A program made the translations under genes and the position numbers. Of a stretch of 64,000 bases of DNA, positions 38,142 through 46,220 are shown piece after piece. The stretch's first letter is position 1; each line of letters starts with the position of its first letter. Source of the stretch: an uncultured Actinomycetes bacterium (GTDB lineage Bacteria; Actinomycetota; Actinomycetes; Actinomycetales; Bifidobacteriaceae); NCBI GenBank assembly GCA_900314875.1, contig OMWX01000002.1, positions 310,001 through 374,000 on the forward strand, read 5' to 3'. The notes beneath the pieces were generated by a model. It worked only from the letters and a program-made list of their open reading frames with translations. It was not told the origin of the DNA and did no database searches.

Positions 38142-38647
38142 CAGAGAAAAAAGCAGCAAAAGAGCGAATAATGTCTGACGAATCATACTGCGAACCTGAA
38201 AAAGTAGAAGTGCTTATCCGTTTCGACGGCAATAAAACAGCGATGCCTTCATATGCTCACGCATCGGATGCGGGCGCAGATTTGTGCGCTGCGCAAGATT
38301 TTTCTCTGGCGCCGTTCGAAAGAGCTCTTGTTCCCACGGGAATAAGTCTGGCTTTGCCGCACGGATATGTCGCGCTGATTCATCCGCGTTCCGGGCTGGC
38401 CGTTAAAAAAGCGGTTACGGTTTTGAATGCGCCGGGAACTGTCGATGCCGGGTATCGCGGAGAAATCAAGGTTCCGCTGATAAATCTGGATCCGAAGAAC
38501 ACTGTTTCTTTCAAGACCGGAGACCGCATCGCGCAGCTTGTTATTCAGCGTTACGCAAAAGCAGAATTTATCGAAGCGCAAATTTTGCCGGGATCCGACA
38601 GAAGCGAAAACGGTTTCGGTTCTACCGGTTTGCGACAGATTAAATAA
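38138..38647 (+). CDS. dut: dUTP diphosphatase
   Basis: Trimeric dUTPase that hydrolyses dUTP to dUMP, keeping uracil out of DNA. All five motifs are present: ASDAGADLCA, HPRSGLAVK, LNAPGTVDAGYRGEI with the catalytic Asp and Tyr, GDRIAQLVIQ, and a C-terminal NGFGSTG P-loop-like arm. Length ~169 residues. ATG at 38138 overlaps the DUF4193 stop; alternatives are ATG at 38129 and 38171, with the conserved domain starting only at ~38205. relA follows on the same strand after 169 nt. Confidence 0.95.
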   Translation: MTEKKAAKERIMSDESYCEPEKVEVLIRFDGNKTAMPSYAHASDAGADLCAAQDFSLAPFERALVPTGISLALPHGYVALIHPRSGLAVKKAVTVLNAPGTVDAGYRGEIKVPLINLDPKNTVSFKTGDRIAQLVIQRYAKAEFIEAQILPGSDRSENGFGSTGLRQIK

Positions 38648-38744
38648 CTGCGATTAAAACGGATTTTTGTCCGCAAATTTTCGGAACAATCTGCGCGGCG
38701 CGTTTGCAGTTTGTCTGCGGTCGTGAAAAAATGAAAGGAAAGCG

Positions 38745-38770
38745 GGCGACCGGTTGAAGAATCGGTCGCC
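38745..38770 (+). promoter_or_regulatory. Leader hairpin upstream of relA
   Basis: GGCGACCG (38745-38752) and CGGTCGCC (38763-38770) are perfect complements with a 10-nt loop. It ends 46 nt before the chosen relA start and has no T-run, so a regulatory or stabilising role is more likely than termination. Confidence 0.45.
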
Positions 38771-38816
38771 TTGCGGCGTATGTGTAACTGACAGTGCGAA
38801 AGGGAAGGAAGTTCTC

Positions 38817-41168
38817 GTGATTGACGGCGAAGACAGCATCAGAGAATACTCGGCTTACGCTTTAGGTTGCGAGATCAGCGAAGACCCTTCCGACCCGCTT
38901 CTTCCGATTTGGCAGGTATGCAAGTCTCACTATCCCGACGAAGACTTGTCTGTTTTGCACAGAGCATACGAACGCGCGGTCAGACAGCATACCGGTCAGC
39001 GAAGAAAATCCGGAGAGCCGTATATTATTCATCCGCTTGCAGTTTCGCAGATTCTTGCAGATTTGGGCATGGGGCCGAAAGTTGTTGCCGCAGGTCTTTT
39101 GCACGATACTGTAGAAGACACTGATTACACGCTTGACGAGTGTCGCGAAGAATTCGGAGATACGATTGCGGGTCTGGTCGACGGAGTCACAAAACTTACG
39201 AAACTCGAATACGGAGATTTGGCGCAGGCGGAAACGATTCGCAAAATGATTATTGCGATGAGCCGCGATGTGCGCGTTCTTGTGGTTAAACTTGCCGACA
39301 GGGTTCACAATGCAAGAACCTGGAGATATGTAAAAGCGCGAAGCGCGCGAAGCAAGGCCTTGGAGACCATTGACGTATATGCTCCTTTGGCCAACAGACT
39401 GGGAATCAATACGATAAAAACCGAGCTTGAAGAACTTTCTTTTAAAGTTTTGTATCCGGATGTTTATCCCGGACTCGTTATGGCCGTTCAGCGAAAAGTC
39501 GGACAGGGCGAGCTTAATCTTCAGCATGTCATAAACCATATAGAAACAGATTTGGGCGAGCAGAATATCGAAGCATATGTTGCGGGACGGCTGAAAGATC
39601 ATTACAGCATATATCAAAAACTTCAGCGGGGACACGATCTGAGCGGAATATATGATCTTATTGCAGTAAGAATCATTACCGATTCGATTCGAGACTGTTA
39701 TGCGGCTTTGGGAATAGTTCATTCCAGGTGGAGTCCGGTTCCGGGACGCTTTAAAGATTACATCGCAATGCCCAAACTGAATATGTATCAGTCGCTTCAT
39801 ACGACGGTAATAGGACCAGGCGGCCGTCCCGTGGAAATTCAAATTCGCACATGGGATATGCACAGGCGCGCAGAATTCGGAATTGCAGCGCATTGGAAAT
39901 ACAAAGAAAACGGGCAGGCGGGACGCGCTCTGTCTTCGCCCGACAAGTCCGACCGTGAACGCGAAAGCAATGTTGCAAGCAATTCGGACAAAATCGAACT
40001 TACCGAAGAAGACAGCCTCAAATGGATTCAAAATCTTGCTGACTGGACTAATGAGACTCCTTCGGAAGAATTCCTCGGAACGCTTAAAAACGATATCGGT
40101 CCGAAAGAAGTATACGTATTTACTCCCAAAGGAAATATAATTACTCTTCCGGAAGGAGCCACGCCGGTCGATTTCGCTTATGCGGTTCATACCGAAGTGG
40201 GACACAGAGCGCAGTCTGTTCGAATCAACGGTCGGATGATGCCCATGGATACCGTTCTTGAAAACGGGGACACAGTTGAAATTCTTACGTTTAAAAACGG
40301 ACGCCCCAGCCCTTCTCAAGACTGGCTGTCTTTTGCAAAAAGCGCTAAAGCGCGCAATAAGATACGTCAATGGTTTGCCAAAGAGCGTCGCGAAGAATCT
40401 ATTGAAGCCGGACATGAAGACCTTGTAAAAGCAATGCGCAAGCGCAATGTGCCGCTTAAAGAATTTATGAAGCCCGCATCTCTTGCGAAAGTCGCTTCGG
40501 AATTGAAACTAAATGATGCGGACAGTCTGTATGAAGCCATAGGAACGGGGCAGATTTCCACACAGAATGTTATTTCCCGTCTCGTAAAAGATTTTGAAGA
40601 GAAGAACGGCAAAGAATCCGAAGAGCTGATTCTAGCATTTAATAATGCAGTTTCCGAACGGAAAAAACGCCGCAAAAAAGACAGTGTCGGAGTCGAAGTC
40701 ACCGGGCTTAAGGATGTGTGGGTAAAACTTGCCAAATGCTGCATGCCGGTTCCCGGGGATGCGATTATCGGGTTTGTTACCCGTCTGCAGGGCGTGTCTG
40801 TTCATCGCGAAGACTGCGAGAATATTATTTCAATGCGCAAGAAATCTCCGGAAAGAATTGTCGATGTCAGATGGACGACGTCTCGCGGAACATTTCTTGT
40901 AAAAATTCAAGTTGTCGCGCTTGACAGGGGGCATTTGCTTTCTGAAATTACGGGAGTGCTTTCGGATTTCGGAGTAAATATTTTTTCGGGTTCCCAGTCT
41001 ACAAACGACGACCGGGTTGCGATAAGCGAATTTACATTTGAAATGGTCGAACCGTCTCTTCTTAACAGGCTTCTTACTCAAATCAGACGCATTGACGGAG
41101 TTTATGATGCATACAGAATCACCGGAACTGCAGACAATGACAGAAGAATGAGGCATTTGCGCCGCTGA
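38817..41168 (+). CDS. relA: Bifunctional (p)ppGpp synthase/hydrolase RelA/SpoT (Rel)
   Basis: Stringent-response enzyme making and degrading (p)ppGpp. The HD hydrolase domain is intact (YIIHPLAVSQILADLG, LLHDTVEDTDYT), as is the synthetase domain (GIYDLIAVRIIT, RFKDYIAMPKLNMYQSLHT). TGS (EVYVFTPKGNIITLPEGATPVDFAY), a zinc-finger-like KCCMPVPGD segment and a C-terminal ACT domain follow. At 783 residues it is the single long Rel of actinobacteria. GTG at 38817 is chosen for AGGGAAGGAAG upstream; the TTG at 38754 lies in a hairpin. Hydrolase and synthetase motifs being intact suggests a bifunctional enzyme. Confidence 0.96.
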   Translation: MIDGEDSIREYSAYALGCEISEDPSDPLLPIWQVCKSHYPDEDLSVLHRAYERAVRQHTGQRRKSGEPYIIHPLAVSQILADLGMGPKVVAAGLLHDTVEDTDYTLDECREEFGDTIAGLVDGVTKLTKLEYGDLAQAETIRKMIIAMSRDVRVLVVKLADRVHNARTWRYVKARSARSKALETIDVYAPLANRLGINTIKTELEELSFKVLYPDVYPGLVMAVQRKVGQGELNLQHVINHIETDLGEQNIEAYVAGRLKDHYSIYQKLQRGHDLSGIYDLIAVRIITDSIRDCYAALGIVHSRWSPVPGRFKDYIAMPKLNMYQSLHTTVIGPGGRPVEIQIRTWDMHRRAEFGIAAHWKYKENGQAGRALSSPDKSDRERESNVASNSDKIELTEEDSLKWIQNLADWTNETPSEEFLGTLKNDIGPKEVYVFTPKGNIITLPEGATPVDFAYAVHTEVGHRAQSVRINGRMMPMDTVLENGDTVEILTFKNGRPSPSQDWLSFAKSAKARNKIRQWFAKERREESIEAGHEDLVKAMRKRNVPLKEFMKPASLAKVASELKLNDADSLYEAIGTGQISTQNVISRLVKDFEEKNGKESEELILAFNNAVSERKKRRKKDSVGVEVTGLKDVWVKLAKCCMPVPGDAIIGFVTRLQGVSVHREDCENIISMRKKSPERIVDVRWTTSRGTFLVKIQVVALDRGHLLSEITGVLSDFGVNIFSGSQSTNDDRVAISEFTFEMVEPSLLNRLLTQIRRIDGVYDAYRITGTADNDRRMRHLRR

Positions 41169-41269
41169 AATTTTTGGTTCAGTCAGATTTTTCTCAACAG
41201 AAGTTAACCGGAATAAGTTCAACGTTAAGCAGAGATTTTTGTTCTAAAAATCATAACCTACTTAACCTA

Positions 41270-41298
41270 TTGACACAGTAGGAAAAGAATGTTAATCT
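41270..41298 (+). promoter_or_regulatory. Promoter of the cysteine-transporter operon and its leader
   Basis: TTGACA (41270-41275), 17-nt spacer, TAATCT (41293-41298). Transcription would start near 41305, giving a ~350-nt leader before the first structural gene. Confidence 0.75.
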
Positions 41299-41331
41299 TT
41301 TTTCATGCTTCAAAATATCGAAAGGAAAAGC

Positions 41332-41469
41332 ATGAATTTTAAAGGAATTCAGACATGCATGGCCATTCCGGAAAAAACGATTTTGAAAATCAGCATGCGA
41401 ATGCGAATGTGCTGCGTTTGCTGTTGTTCTCGGAAAATAGTCTGCAATCTGAAAATATATTCCGCATAA
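41332..41469 (+). CDS. Poly-cysteine leader peptide (attenuator uORF)
   Basis: A 45-codon frame absent from longer gene calls. ATG at 41332 has AAAGGAAA five nucleotides upstream. Its middle reads MRMRMCCVCCCS (nt 41395-41430): five of six consecutive residues are Cys, with two further Cys codons at 41356 and 41443. A ribosome starved of cysteinyl-tRNA would stall at 41410-41427. The 3' part of the frame (41428-41450) is one arm of an antiterminator, and a terminator follows at 41504-41526. The downstream genes encode a likely cysteine uptake system. The peptide has no other apparent function. Confidence 0.8.
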   Translation: MNFKGIQTCMAIPEKTILKISMRMRMCCVCCCSRKIVCNLKIYSA

Positions 41470-41509
41470 AATTGCCGAATAACAGCAAAGATTGAGACTG
41501 AAGCCGGGA
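41428..41509 (+). promoter_or_regulatory. Antiterminator structure of the cysteine attenuator
   Basis: Left arm: TCTCGG (41428-41433) and TAGTCTGCAATCT (41438-41450). Right arm: AGATTGAGACTG (41489-41500) and CCGGGA (41504-41509). They give 12 pairs with one bulged G (41444), an internal loop, then six pairs with one wobble. The right arm takes up the 5' half of the terminator stem, so the two structures exclude each other. A ribosome finishing the leader ORF (stop at 41467) would cover the left arm. Confidence 0.65.
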
Positions 41510-41526
41510 AAGAATCCGGATTTTTT
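41504..41526 (+). terminator. Intrinsic terminator of the cysteine attenuator
   Basis: CCGGG (41504-41508) pairs with TCCGG (41515-41519) around AAAGAA, one wobble pair, followed by A and six T (41521-41526). The stem is short but the U-run is good. It lies 134 nt before the binding-protein start. Confidence 0.6.
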
Positions 41527-41659
41527 ATATTAAAAAATGCTGCAGCGAAAAAATATAAGCAGCAAGACGGACAAAAAGCCGAATATGTTTAAACCTGAAA
41601 CAATTCGTGTTTTGAAACATTTTGTCGCAAACGAATAAGAAAGAAAAAGAGGACGGAAA

Positions 41660-42556
41660 ATGAAGAAGCAGACTTTTGCGGGAATTAGAAAAACAGCCGC
41701 GTTTTTCGCGGCGGCAGCAGGAATAATCGCATTTTTAAGCGCATGCTCCGGAGTAGAAAGCGTGTCTAAAAATAACGGTTCTGAAGTTTCTTCGCAGTCT
41801 GACGGAAAATACCGCACTTTGGATGAAATAAAAAAGGACGGAAAAATCAATATCGGAGTGTTCTCCGATAAAAATCCGTTCGGTTACGTCGACGAAAATA
41901 ACGAATATCGCGGATATGACATTTACTTTGCGGAAAGACTGGGCAAAGATTTGGGAGTCGAAATCAATTATGTTTCTACCGAAGCTGCGAACAGAGTCGA
42001 ATATCTTAAAACCGGGAAAGTTGACATAATTCTCGCCAATTTCACTGTTACCGAAGAAAGAGCAGAAAAAGTCGATTATGCGTATCCGTACATGAAGCTG
42101 TCCCTGGGAGTTATTTCTCCCGACAGCCGCGTTATAAACGACCTTTCCGAAGTTAAAGGCGATGATGAGGTTATTGTAATCTCAGGAACCGTTGCAGAAA
42201 CTTATCTTACGAAGAATTATCCGCAGATTAAACTGCAAAAATATGATACTTATGCGAATGCGAAAACGGCTTTGGAGAATCGAAACGGGATTGCATGGGC
42301 AAACGATAATACGGAAGTTATAGCTTTTGCCAAGCAAAACAGCGGATATACGGTAGGAATTTCGCAACTTGGCGAAAATCAGACGATTGCTCCTGCCGTA
42401 GCAAAAGGCAATTCGCAGCTGCTCGACCGGATTAACGAAGAGATAAAGATTTTGGGCGAAGAGAAGTTTTTCCACAAAGACTACGAGGAAACTCTTGCAG
42501 ACACATACGGACTTGATTACGAGGACAGCCTTGTGATTGAGGGCGGGAAAATCTGA
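41660..42556 (+). CDS. Amino-acid ABC transporter substrate-binding lipoprotein, cysteine-binding (CjaA/BspA-like)
   Basis: A 298-residue family 3 solute-binding lipoprotein. Signal peptide with lipobox LSAC places the acylated Cys at residue 29. The mature part follows the layout of the Campylobacter cysteine-binding protein CjaA: FSDKNPFGYVDENNEYRGYDI, EAANRVEYLKTGKVDIILANFTVTEERAE split over the ligand pocket, PYMKLSLGV, and ending DSLVIEGGKI. The comparison is from memory, not alignment. ATG at 41660 follows AGAGGACGG. The upstream poly-Cys attenuator independently points to cysteine or cystine as ligand. Two permeases follow; no ATPase gene is attached. Confidence 0.88.
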   Translation: MKKQTFAGIRKTAAFFAAAAGIIAFLSACSGVESVSKNNGSEVSSQSDGKYRTLDEIKKDGKINIGVFSDKNPFGYVDENNEYRGYDIYFAERLGKDLGVEINYVSTEAANRVEYLKTGKVDIILANFTVTEERAEKVDYAYPYMKLSLGVISPDSRVINDLSEVKGDDEVIVISGTVAETYLTKNYPQIKLQKYDTYANAKTALENRNGIAWANDNTEVIAFAKQNSGYTVGISQLGENQTIAPAVAKGNSQLLDRINEEIKILGEEKFFHKDYEETLADTYGLDYEDSLVIEGGKI

Positions 42557-42570
42557 CCGGAGACAGACAG

Positions 42571-43221
42571 ATGAGAACGGATATTATCGGACAATATCTT
42601 CCGCTGTTCGAAAAAGCGGCAGTTTTGACGCTGAAACTGGGTTTTTCAGGAATAGCAATTGCCGCTTTAATCGGGCTTGCATGCGCGCTGATTCGATACT
42701 GGCGCGTGCCGATTTTTCAAAGAATTGCAGCCGTTTATATTGAAATCAGCCGCAATACGCCTTCGATTGTTCAGCTTTTCTTCATATATTACGGATTGCC
42801 GAAAATAGGTTTTCCGATTAACAGGTATGCATGCGCTGTCGCGGGAATCGCTTTTCTGGGCGGAAGCTACATGACCGAAGCGTTCAGAAGCGGTCTGGAA
42901 TCCGTTGCTGCGGGGCAGTCGGAAGCAGGTTCGAGCCTGGGAATGACCAAAGTTCAGGTTATGCGTTACATAATTTTTCCGCAGGCTCTTTCCGTGTGCA
43001 ATTCTGCTTTAATCGCAAATATGATTTTTTTGCTCAAAGAAACAAGCGTTTTTTCTGCAATCGGCGTTATGGATTTGATGTTTACGGCGAAAGACCTGAT
43101 CGGAATGAGCTATAACACAACTGAAAGCCTGTTTCTTCTCGTTGTGTTTTATCTGCTCATATTGCTTCCGATTTCCGTTTTGGGAAGCTTTTCGGAAAGA
43201 AGGCTGAAAAAATATGTTTAA
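42571..43221 (+). CDS. Polar amino-acid ABC transporter permease (first)
   Basis: A 216-residue inner-membrane permease of the HisM/GlnP family with about five helices. YIEISRNTPSIVQLFFIYYGLPKIG is the typical early loop, and the EAA coupling motif is EAFRSGLESVAAGQSEAGSSLGMT (split by the conserved Gly), followed by MRYIIFPQAL. ATG at 42571 is 14 nt after the binding-protein stop with GGAG nearby. Its last codons overlap the second permease by 8 nt, so the pair is translationally coupled and likely forms a heterodimeric channel. Confidence 0.9.
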   Translation: MRTDIIGQYLPLFEKAAVLTLKLGFSGIAIAALIGLACALIRYWRVPIFQRIAAVYIEISRNTPSIVQLFFIYYGLPKIGFPINRYACAVAGIAFLGGSYMTEAFRSGLESVAAGQSEAGSSLGMTKVQVMRYIIFPQALSVCNSALIANMIFLLKETSVFSAIGVMDLMFTAKDLIGMSYNTTESLFLLVVFYLLILLPISVLGSFSERRLKKYV

Positions 43222-43900
43222 TATGTCAAATTTGGGATTTGACATTCTGTTTAACGGGATGAATTTTCAAAGACTTTGCCAAGGATTGGCTGTTTCTCTG
43301 AAAATCAGCATGATTTCGATAATTCTGTGTTTTCCGCTCGGACTTGCCATGGGAATGCTTATGACCTTAAAAAATAAGGTTCTTCGCTTCTTTCTTCGCT
43401 TTTATTTGGAATTTATCCGAATTATGCCGCAGCTTGTTCTGCTTTATGTCATATATTTTGGCACGGCTTCGACCTTGGGCTTAAAGTTTACCGCAGAACT
43501 TGCTTCGATTATCGTTTTTACGCTTTGGGGAACTGCCGAAACCGGAGATTTGGTTCGCTCAGCGTTAAACTCCGTGCCCAAACATCAGCATGAGAGCGCA
43601 ATTGCTTTGGGAATGAGCCCTTATCAGACTTTTATGCATATTGTTTTTCCGCAGGCTGTAAGAAGGCTTATTCCTCAGTGCGTTAATCTTATGACCAGAA
43701 TGATTAAAACTACGTCTCTTGTTCTTATGATCGGAGTTACGGAAATAATGAAAACAGCTCAACAGATTATCGAAGCGAATCGCATGAGCAGTCCGAATGC
43801 GGCTTTCGGAGTTTATTTCGCAGTCCTTGTTATGTATTTTGTTCCCTGCTTTCTTTTGAGTCTGCTTGCAAGAAAACTGGAAAAACGTTGGAAATACTGA
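43214..43900 (+). CDS. Polar amino-acid ABC transporter permease (second)
   Basis: A 228-residue HisQ/GltK-type permease, about five helices. It shows RFYLEFIRIMPQLVLLYVIYFG and the EAA-like loop GDLVRSALNSVPKHQHESAIALGMS followed by FMHIVFPQAVRRLIPQCVN. ATG at 43214 lies within the end of the first permease gene. It completes a binding protein plus two permeases; the ATPase that such importers need is not encoded before the bidirectional terminator at 44090, so it must come from elsewhere in the genome. Confidence 0.9.
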   Translation: MFNMSNLGFDILFNGMNFQRLCQGLAVSLKISMISIILCFPLGLAMGMLMTLKNKVLRFFLRFYLEFIRIMPQLVLLYVIYFGTASTLGLKFTAELASIIVFTLWGTAETGDLVRSALNSVPKHQHESAIALGMSPYQTFMHIVFPQAVRRLIPQCVNLMTRMIKTTSLVLMIGVTEIMKTAQQIIEANRMSSPNAAFGVYFAVLVMYFVPCFLLSLLARKLEKRWKY

Positions 43901-44089
43901 CATCCTATATATTGCATAGCAGTCGCGTTGTGTTGTATGCATGTTTTTGATTTGCGATTTTGCAGCTGTTTTGCAAGAAGTGTCATGCATATTCGACTGC
44001 GCAGAACTGCCGTATCAAGAATTGAATTTTAATGCTCCTTTCTGCGCAGACGAAACGTATTTCAAACGATTTTTGAGGCATAAAGAAAA

Positions 44090-44130
44090 CCTCCCGTTTT
44101 TCGAATGTCAGAAAAGCGGGAGGCGTTTTG
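44090..44130. terminator. Bidirectional terminator between the transporter operon and glnB
   Basis: CCTCCCGTTTTTC (44090-44102) pairs with GAAAAGCGGGAGG (44111-44123), 13 pairs with one wobble, 8-nt loop. T-rich tracts follow on both strands. Confidence 0.88.
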
Positions 44131-44157
44131 CAATCCGTTCCGGTGTTTTGGTCTGAT

Positions 44158-44553
44158 TCAGACCTGCGACTGCACGGCTTCGCTTCCTGTTTCTCCCGTG
44201 CGGATTTTAACTGCTCGTCTTATCGGATAACTGAAAATTTTTCCGTCGCCGGGATGTCCGGTAAAAGCCGTTTTCTTAATGGTTTCTATGGTTTTCTCTT
44301 CCCAATCGCCTGAAGATACGACGATTTCGAACTTGATTTTAGGAACTGTATGAACATTCACTTTCTGTCCGCGCACGAACTCGCAAACGCCTCTTTGAGC
44401 GCCGTAACCGGCAACTTGATAGGCGGTCATTCCGTTAATTCCTATTTCTGCAAGCGCATTGCGAACATCTACGAACATTTCGTCTCTGACTATCGCCTCA
44501 ATTTTTATCAGTTCGATTTCTTTTTTGCCGTCTGTCATTTTCGGTTCAGTCAT
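44158..44553 (-). CDS. glnB: Nitrogen regulatory protein P-II
   Basis: PII signal protein, a trimer that binds ATP/ADP and 2-oxoglutarate and blocks AmtB when nitrogen is plentiful. Family landmarks are KIEAIVRDEMFVDVRNALAEIG, the T-loop entry YQVAGYGAQRG, and the C-terminal TGHPGDGKIFSYPIRRAVKIRTGETG. The T-loop reads VRGQKVNVHTVPK, so the tyrosine that is uridylylated or adenylylated in many bacteria (AEYMVD-type) is absent. ATG at 44553 is preceded by GGAG; a second ATG at 44538 is possible. It lies 65 nt downstream of amtB on the same strand, the standard pair. Confidence 0.92.
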   Translation of the reverse strand: MTEPKMTDGKKEIELIKIEAIVRDEMFVDVRNALAEIGINGMTAYQVAGYGAQRGVCEFVRGQKVNVHTVPKIKFEIVVSSGDWEEKTIETIKKTAFTGHPGDGKIFSYPIRRAVKIRTGETGSEAVQSQV

Positions 44554-44618
44554 TTTTTCTCCTTTAAACTGCCAAAATCGTTCAAACTTGTCATAAATTG
44601 TTCAAAGTTCGGTTTTGC

Positions 44619-45860
44619 TTACTCTAAACCGTTGAATGCGGGATATGCAGATTCGCCGTGCTCGGTTGCGTCCAAACCGAGCATTTCATCTTTTGCGCCC
44701 GCGCGAATCGGTCCTGCAATCATGCGGGTAAGGAAAAAACATATAAGCGTTCCTGCGACTGAAATTGCTATTGTTATGGCAATTCCTTCCGCTTGCGCCC
44801 AGAATTGTTTCCAGTTTCCAAAAACTGCTCCGTCAACTCCGCCGATATTTTCAGCCGCAAAAATTCCTGTAAGCAGTCCGCCCCAAATTCCGCCGACCCC
44901 ATGGCAGCTGAAAGCATCCAAAGCATCGTCAAATTTGAGTTTTTTCTTTGCGAAGGAAATGAACAGGAAACATACCTGCGCGGATGTAAAGCCGATGATA
45001 AGCGAAGCCCAAATCGGAACGAATCCCGCAGCCGGAGTTATTCCGACAAGACCCGCAACCAGTCCGGTGCAAGCTCCGATAAGAGTCGGTTTTTTATATG
45101 CGATCATGTCGCAAATCATCCATGCGAGAAGCGACGCGGCTGCCGAAGTTATTGTGGCTGCAAAAGCGTGAGCTGCCTGTCCGTTTGCCTCCAGGGCGCT
45201 TCCGGCATTAAAACCGAACCATCCGAATGCAAGAATCGCTGCTCCCAAGACGACTGTAGGAATATTGTGAACGCGGTAAACCGCTTTTTCGTAATCATAA
45301 CGCTTTCCCAAAATAATGCACAGAACCAGCGCGGATATTCCGGAACTTATATGCACAACGTCTCCGCCGGCAAAATCAAGAGCTCCTATTCCGTCTGCTG
45401 AGAGCAGTCCGCCCTGCGCCCAAACCATGTGCGCCAGCGGATAGTAGACGATAACAGACCAGAAAACAATAAAAAGAAACAGAGATTTAAACTTCATTCT
45501 TCCCGCAACCGCGCCCGTTATCAGAGCCGGGGTAAGAATCGCAAACATCATTTGGAAAACAGAAAAAACCATATTCGGTATTGCAGAATCCTGAGAGTAT
45601 CCTTCGGTTAAAGAAACGCCTTCGTATCCGGCCCAGTTCAGATTTCCTATAAAACCGTTTTCGGACGGCGAAAATGAAAGAGAATATCCGAACAGCACCC
45701 ACATAACCGCGCCTGTTCCGATAATGAAAATTGAGGACATCATTGTATTGACAACATTCTTTTTTCTGACCAGACCGCCGTAAAACATGGCAAGTCCGGG
45801 CGTCATAAAGAAAACGAGCGCAGAGCAGATGATCATGAACCCGATGTTTCCCGCATCCAT
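44619..45860 (-). CDS. amtB: Ammonium transporter
   Basis: Trimeric Amt/MEP/Rh channel protein for ammonium uptake. About 11 helices. It starts GNIGFMIICSALVFFMTPGLAMFYGGLVRKKNVVN, written here in parts: the FMTPGLAMFYGGL motif and NVVNTMM are typical. The pore His pair is in DFAGGDVVHISSG and DAFSCHGVGGIWGGLLTG, and AMFYG and GAILAFGWFGFN-like segments are present. The C-terminal tail ends DEMLGLDATEHGESAYPAF, the conserved PII-interacting end. 413 residues, no signal peptide. ATG at 45860 follows TTAAGGAG. An upstream inverted repeat may regulate it. Confidence 0.95.
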   Translation of the reverse strand: MDAGNIGFMIICSALVFFMTPGLAMFYGGLVRKKNVVNTMMSSIFIIGTGAVMWVLFGYSLSFSPSENGFIGNLNWAGYEGVSLTEGYSQDSAIPNMVFSVFQMMFAILTPALITGAVAGRMKFKSLFLFIVFWSVIVYYPLAHMVWAQGGLLSADGIGALDFAGGDVVHISSGISALVLCIILGKRYDYEKAVYRVHNIPTVVLGAAILAFGWFGFNAGSALEANGQAAHAFAATITSAAASLLAWMICDMIAYKKPTLIGACTGLVAGLVGITPAAGFVPIWASLIIGFTSAQVCFLFISFAKKKLKFDDALDAFSCHGVGGIWGGLLTGIFAAENIGGVDGAVFGNWKQFWAQAEGIAITIAISVAGTLICFFLTRMIAGPIRAGAKDEMLGLDATEHGESAYPAFNGLE

Positions 45861-45869
45861 TTTTTCTCC

Positions 45870-45888
45870 TTAAACTTCAAATGTTTAA
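45870..45888 (-). promoter_or_regulatory. Inverted repeat directly upstream of amtB
   Basis: TTAAAC-N7-GTTTAA (45870-45875 and 45883-45888) lies just before the amtB ribosome site and partly overlaps it. It could be an operator for a nitrogen regulator, but it matches neither GlnR nor AmtR consensus clearly. The rest of the 360-nt gap (to 46,220) holds only the terminator at 46,172; a short open frame at 45,922-46,128 looks spurious. Confidence 0.3.
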
Positions 45889-46165
45889 CAGTTTGCAACT
45901 GATTGCATAAAAAGTTTTAACTTGCGCAAATTAATTTTTTGTTTCGCTTTTGTTTCGATTGAAAATTCCGCTGACGTTAAAAAGCTTTTTGACATACGGC
46001 TTTCTGGACAAAATGATGCAAATACGGCAAAAAATTCTGTGGGAAATCGCAGCCGGGTGTGCACAAAAAGCGCAAAAACAACGCAAAAACGGATGAATCG
46101 TCCGCAAAGAAGATTGAGAAGGAAATAATTTTAAACAGATTTTACATGATTGTAATCTGATTTAT

Positions 46166-46200
46166 AAAAAACGGGACAGACTTTTTTAAGTCCGTCCCGC
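46166..46200 (-). terminator. Terminator of the DUF349 gene
   Basis: On the minus strand GCGGGACGGACTT pairs with AAGTCTGTCCCG (12 pairs, one wobble) around a short A-loop, then TTTTTTATA. It directly follows the stop at 46,221. Confidence 0.88.
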
Positions 46201-46220
46201 AAATAATTGTTCACAAAATT

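Noticed and set aside
38862..40415. 517-codon minus-strand open frame opposite relA
   Set aside because: Length comes from codon bias of the sense gene; its translation lacks domains and has a composition unlike real proteins here.
45922..46128. 68-codon plus-strand open frame upstream of amtB
   Set aside because: No ribosome site, no similarity to a known family, and basic low-information composition.
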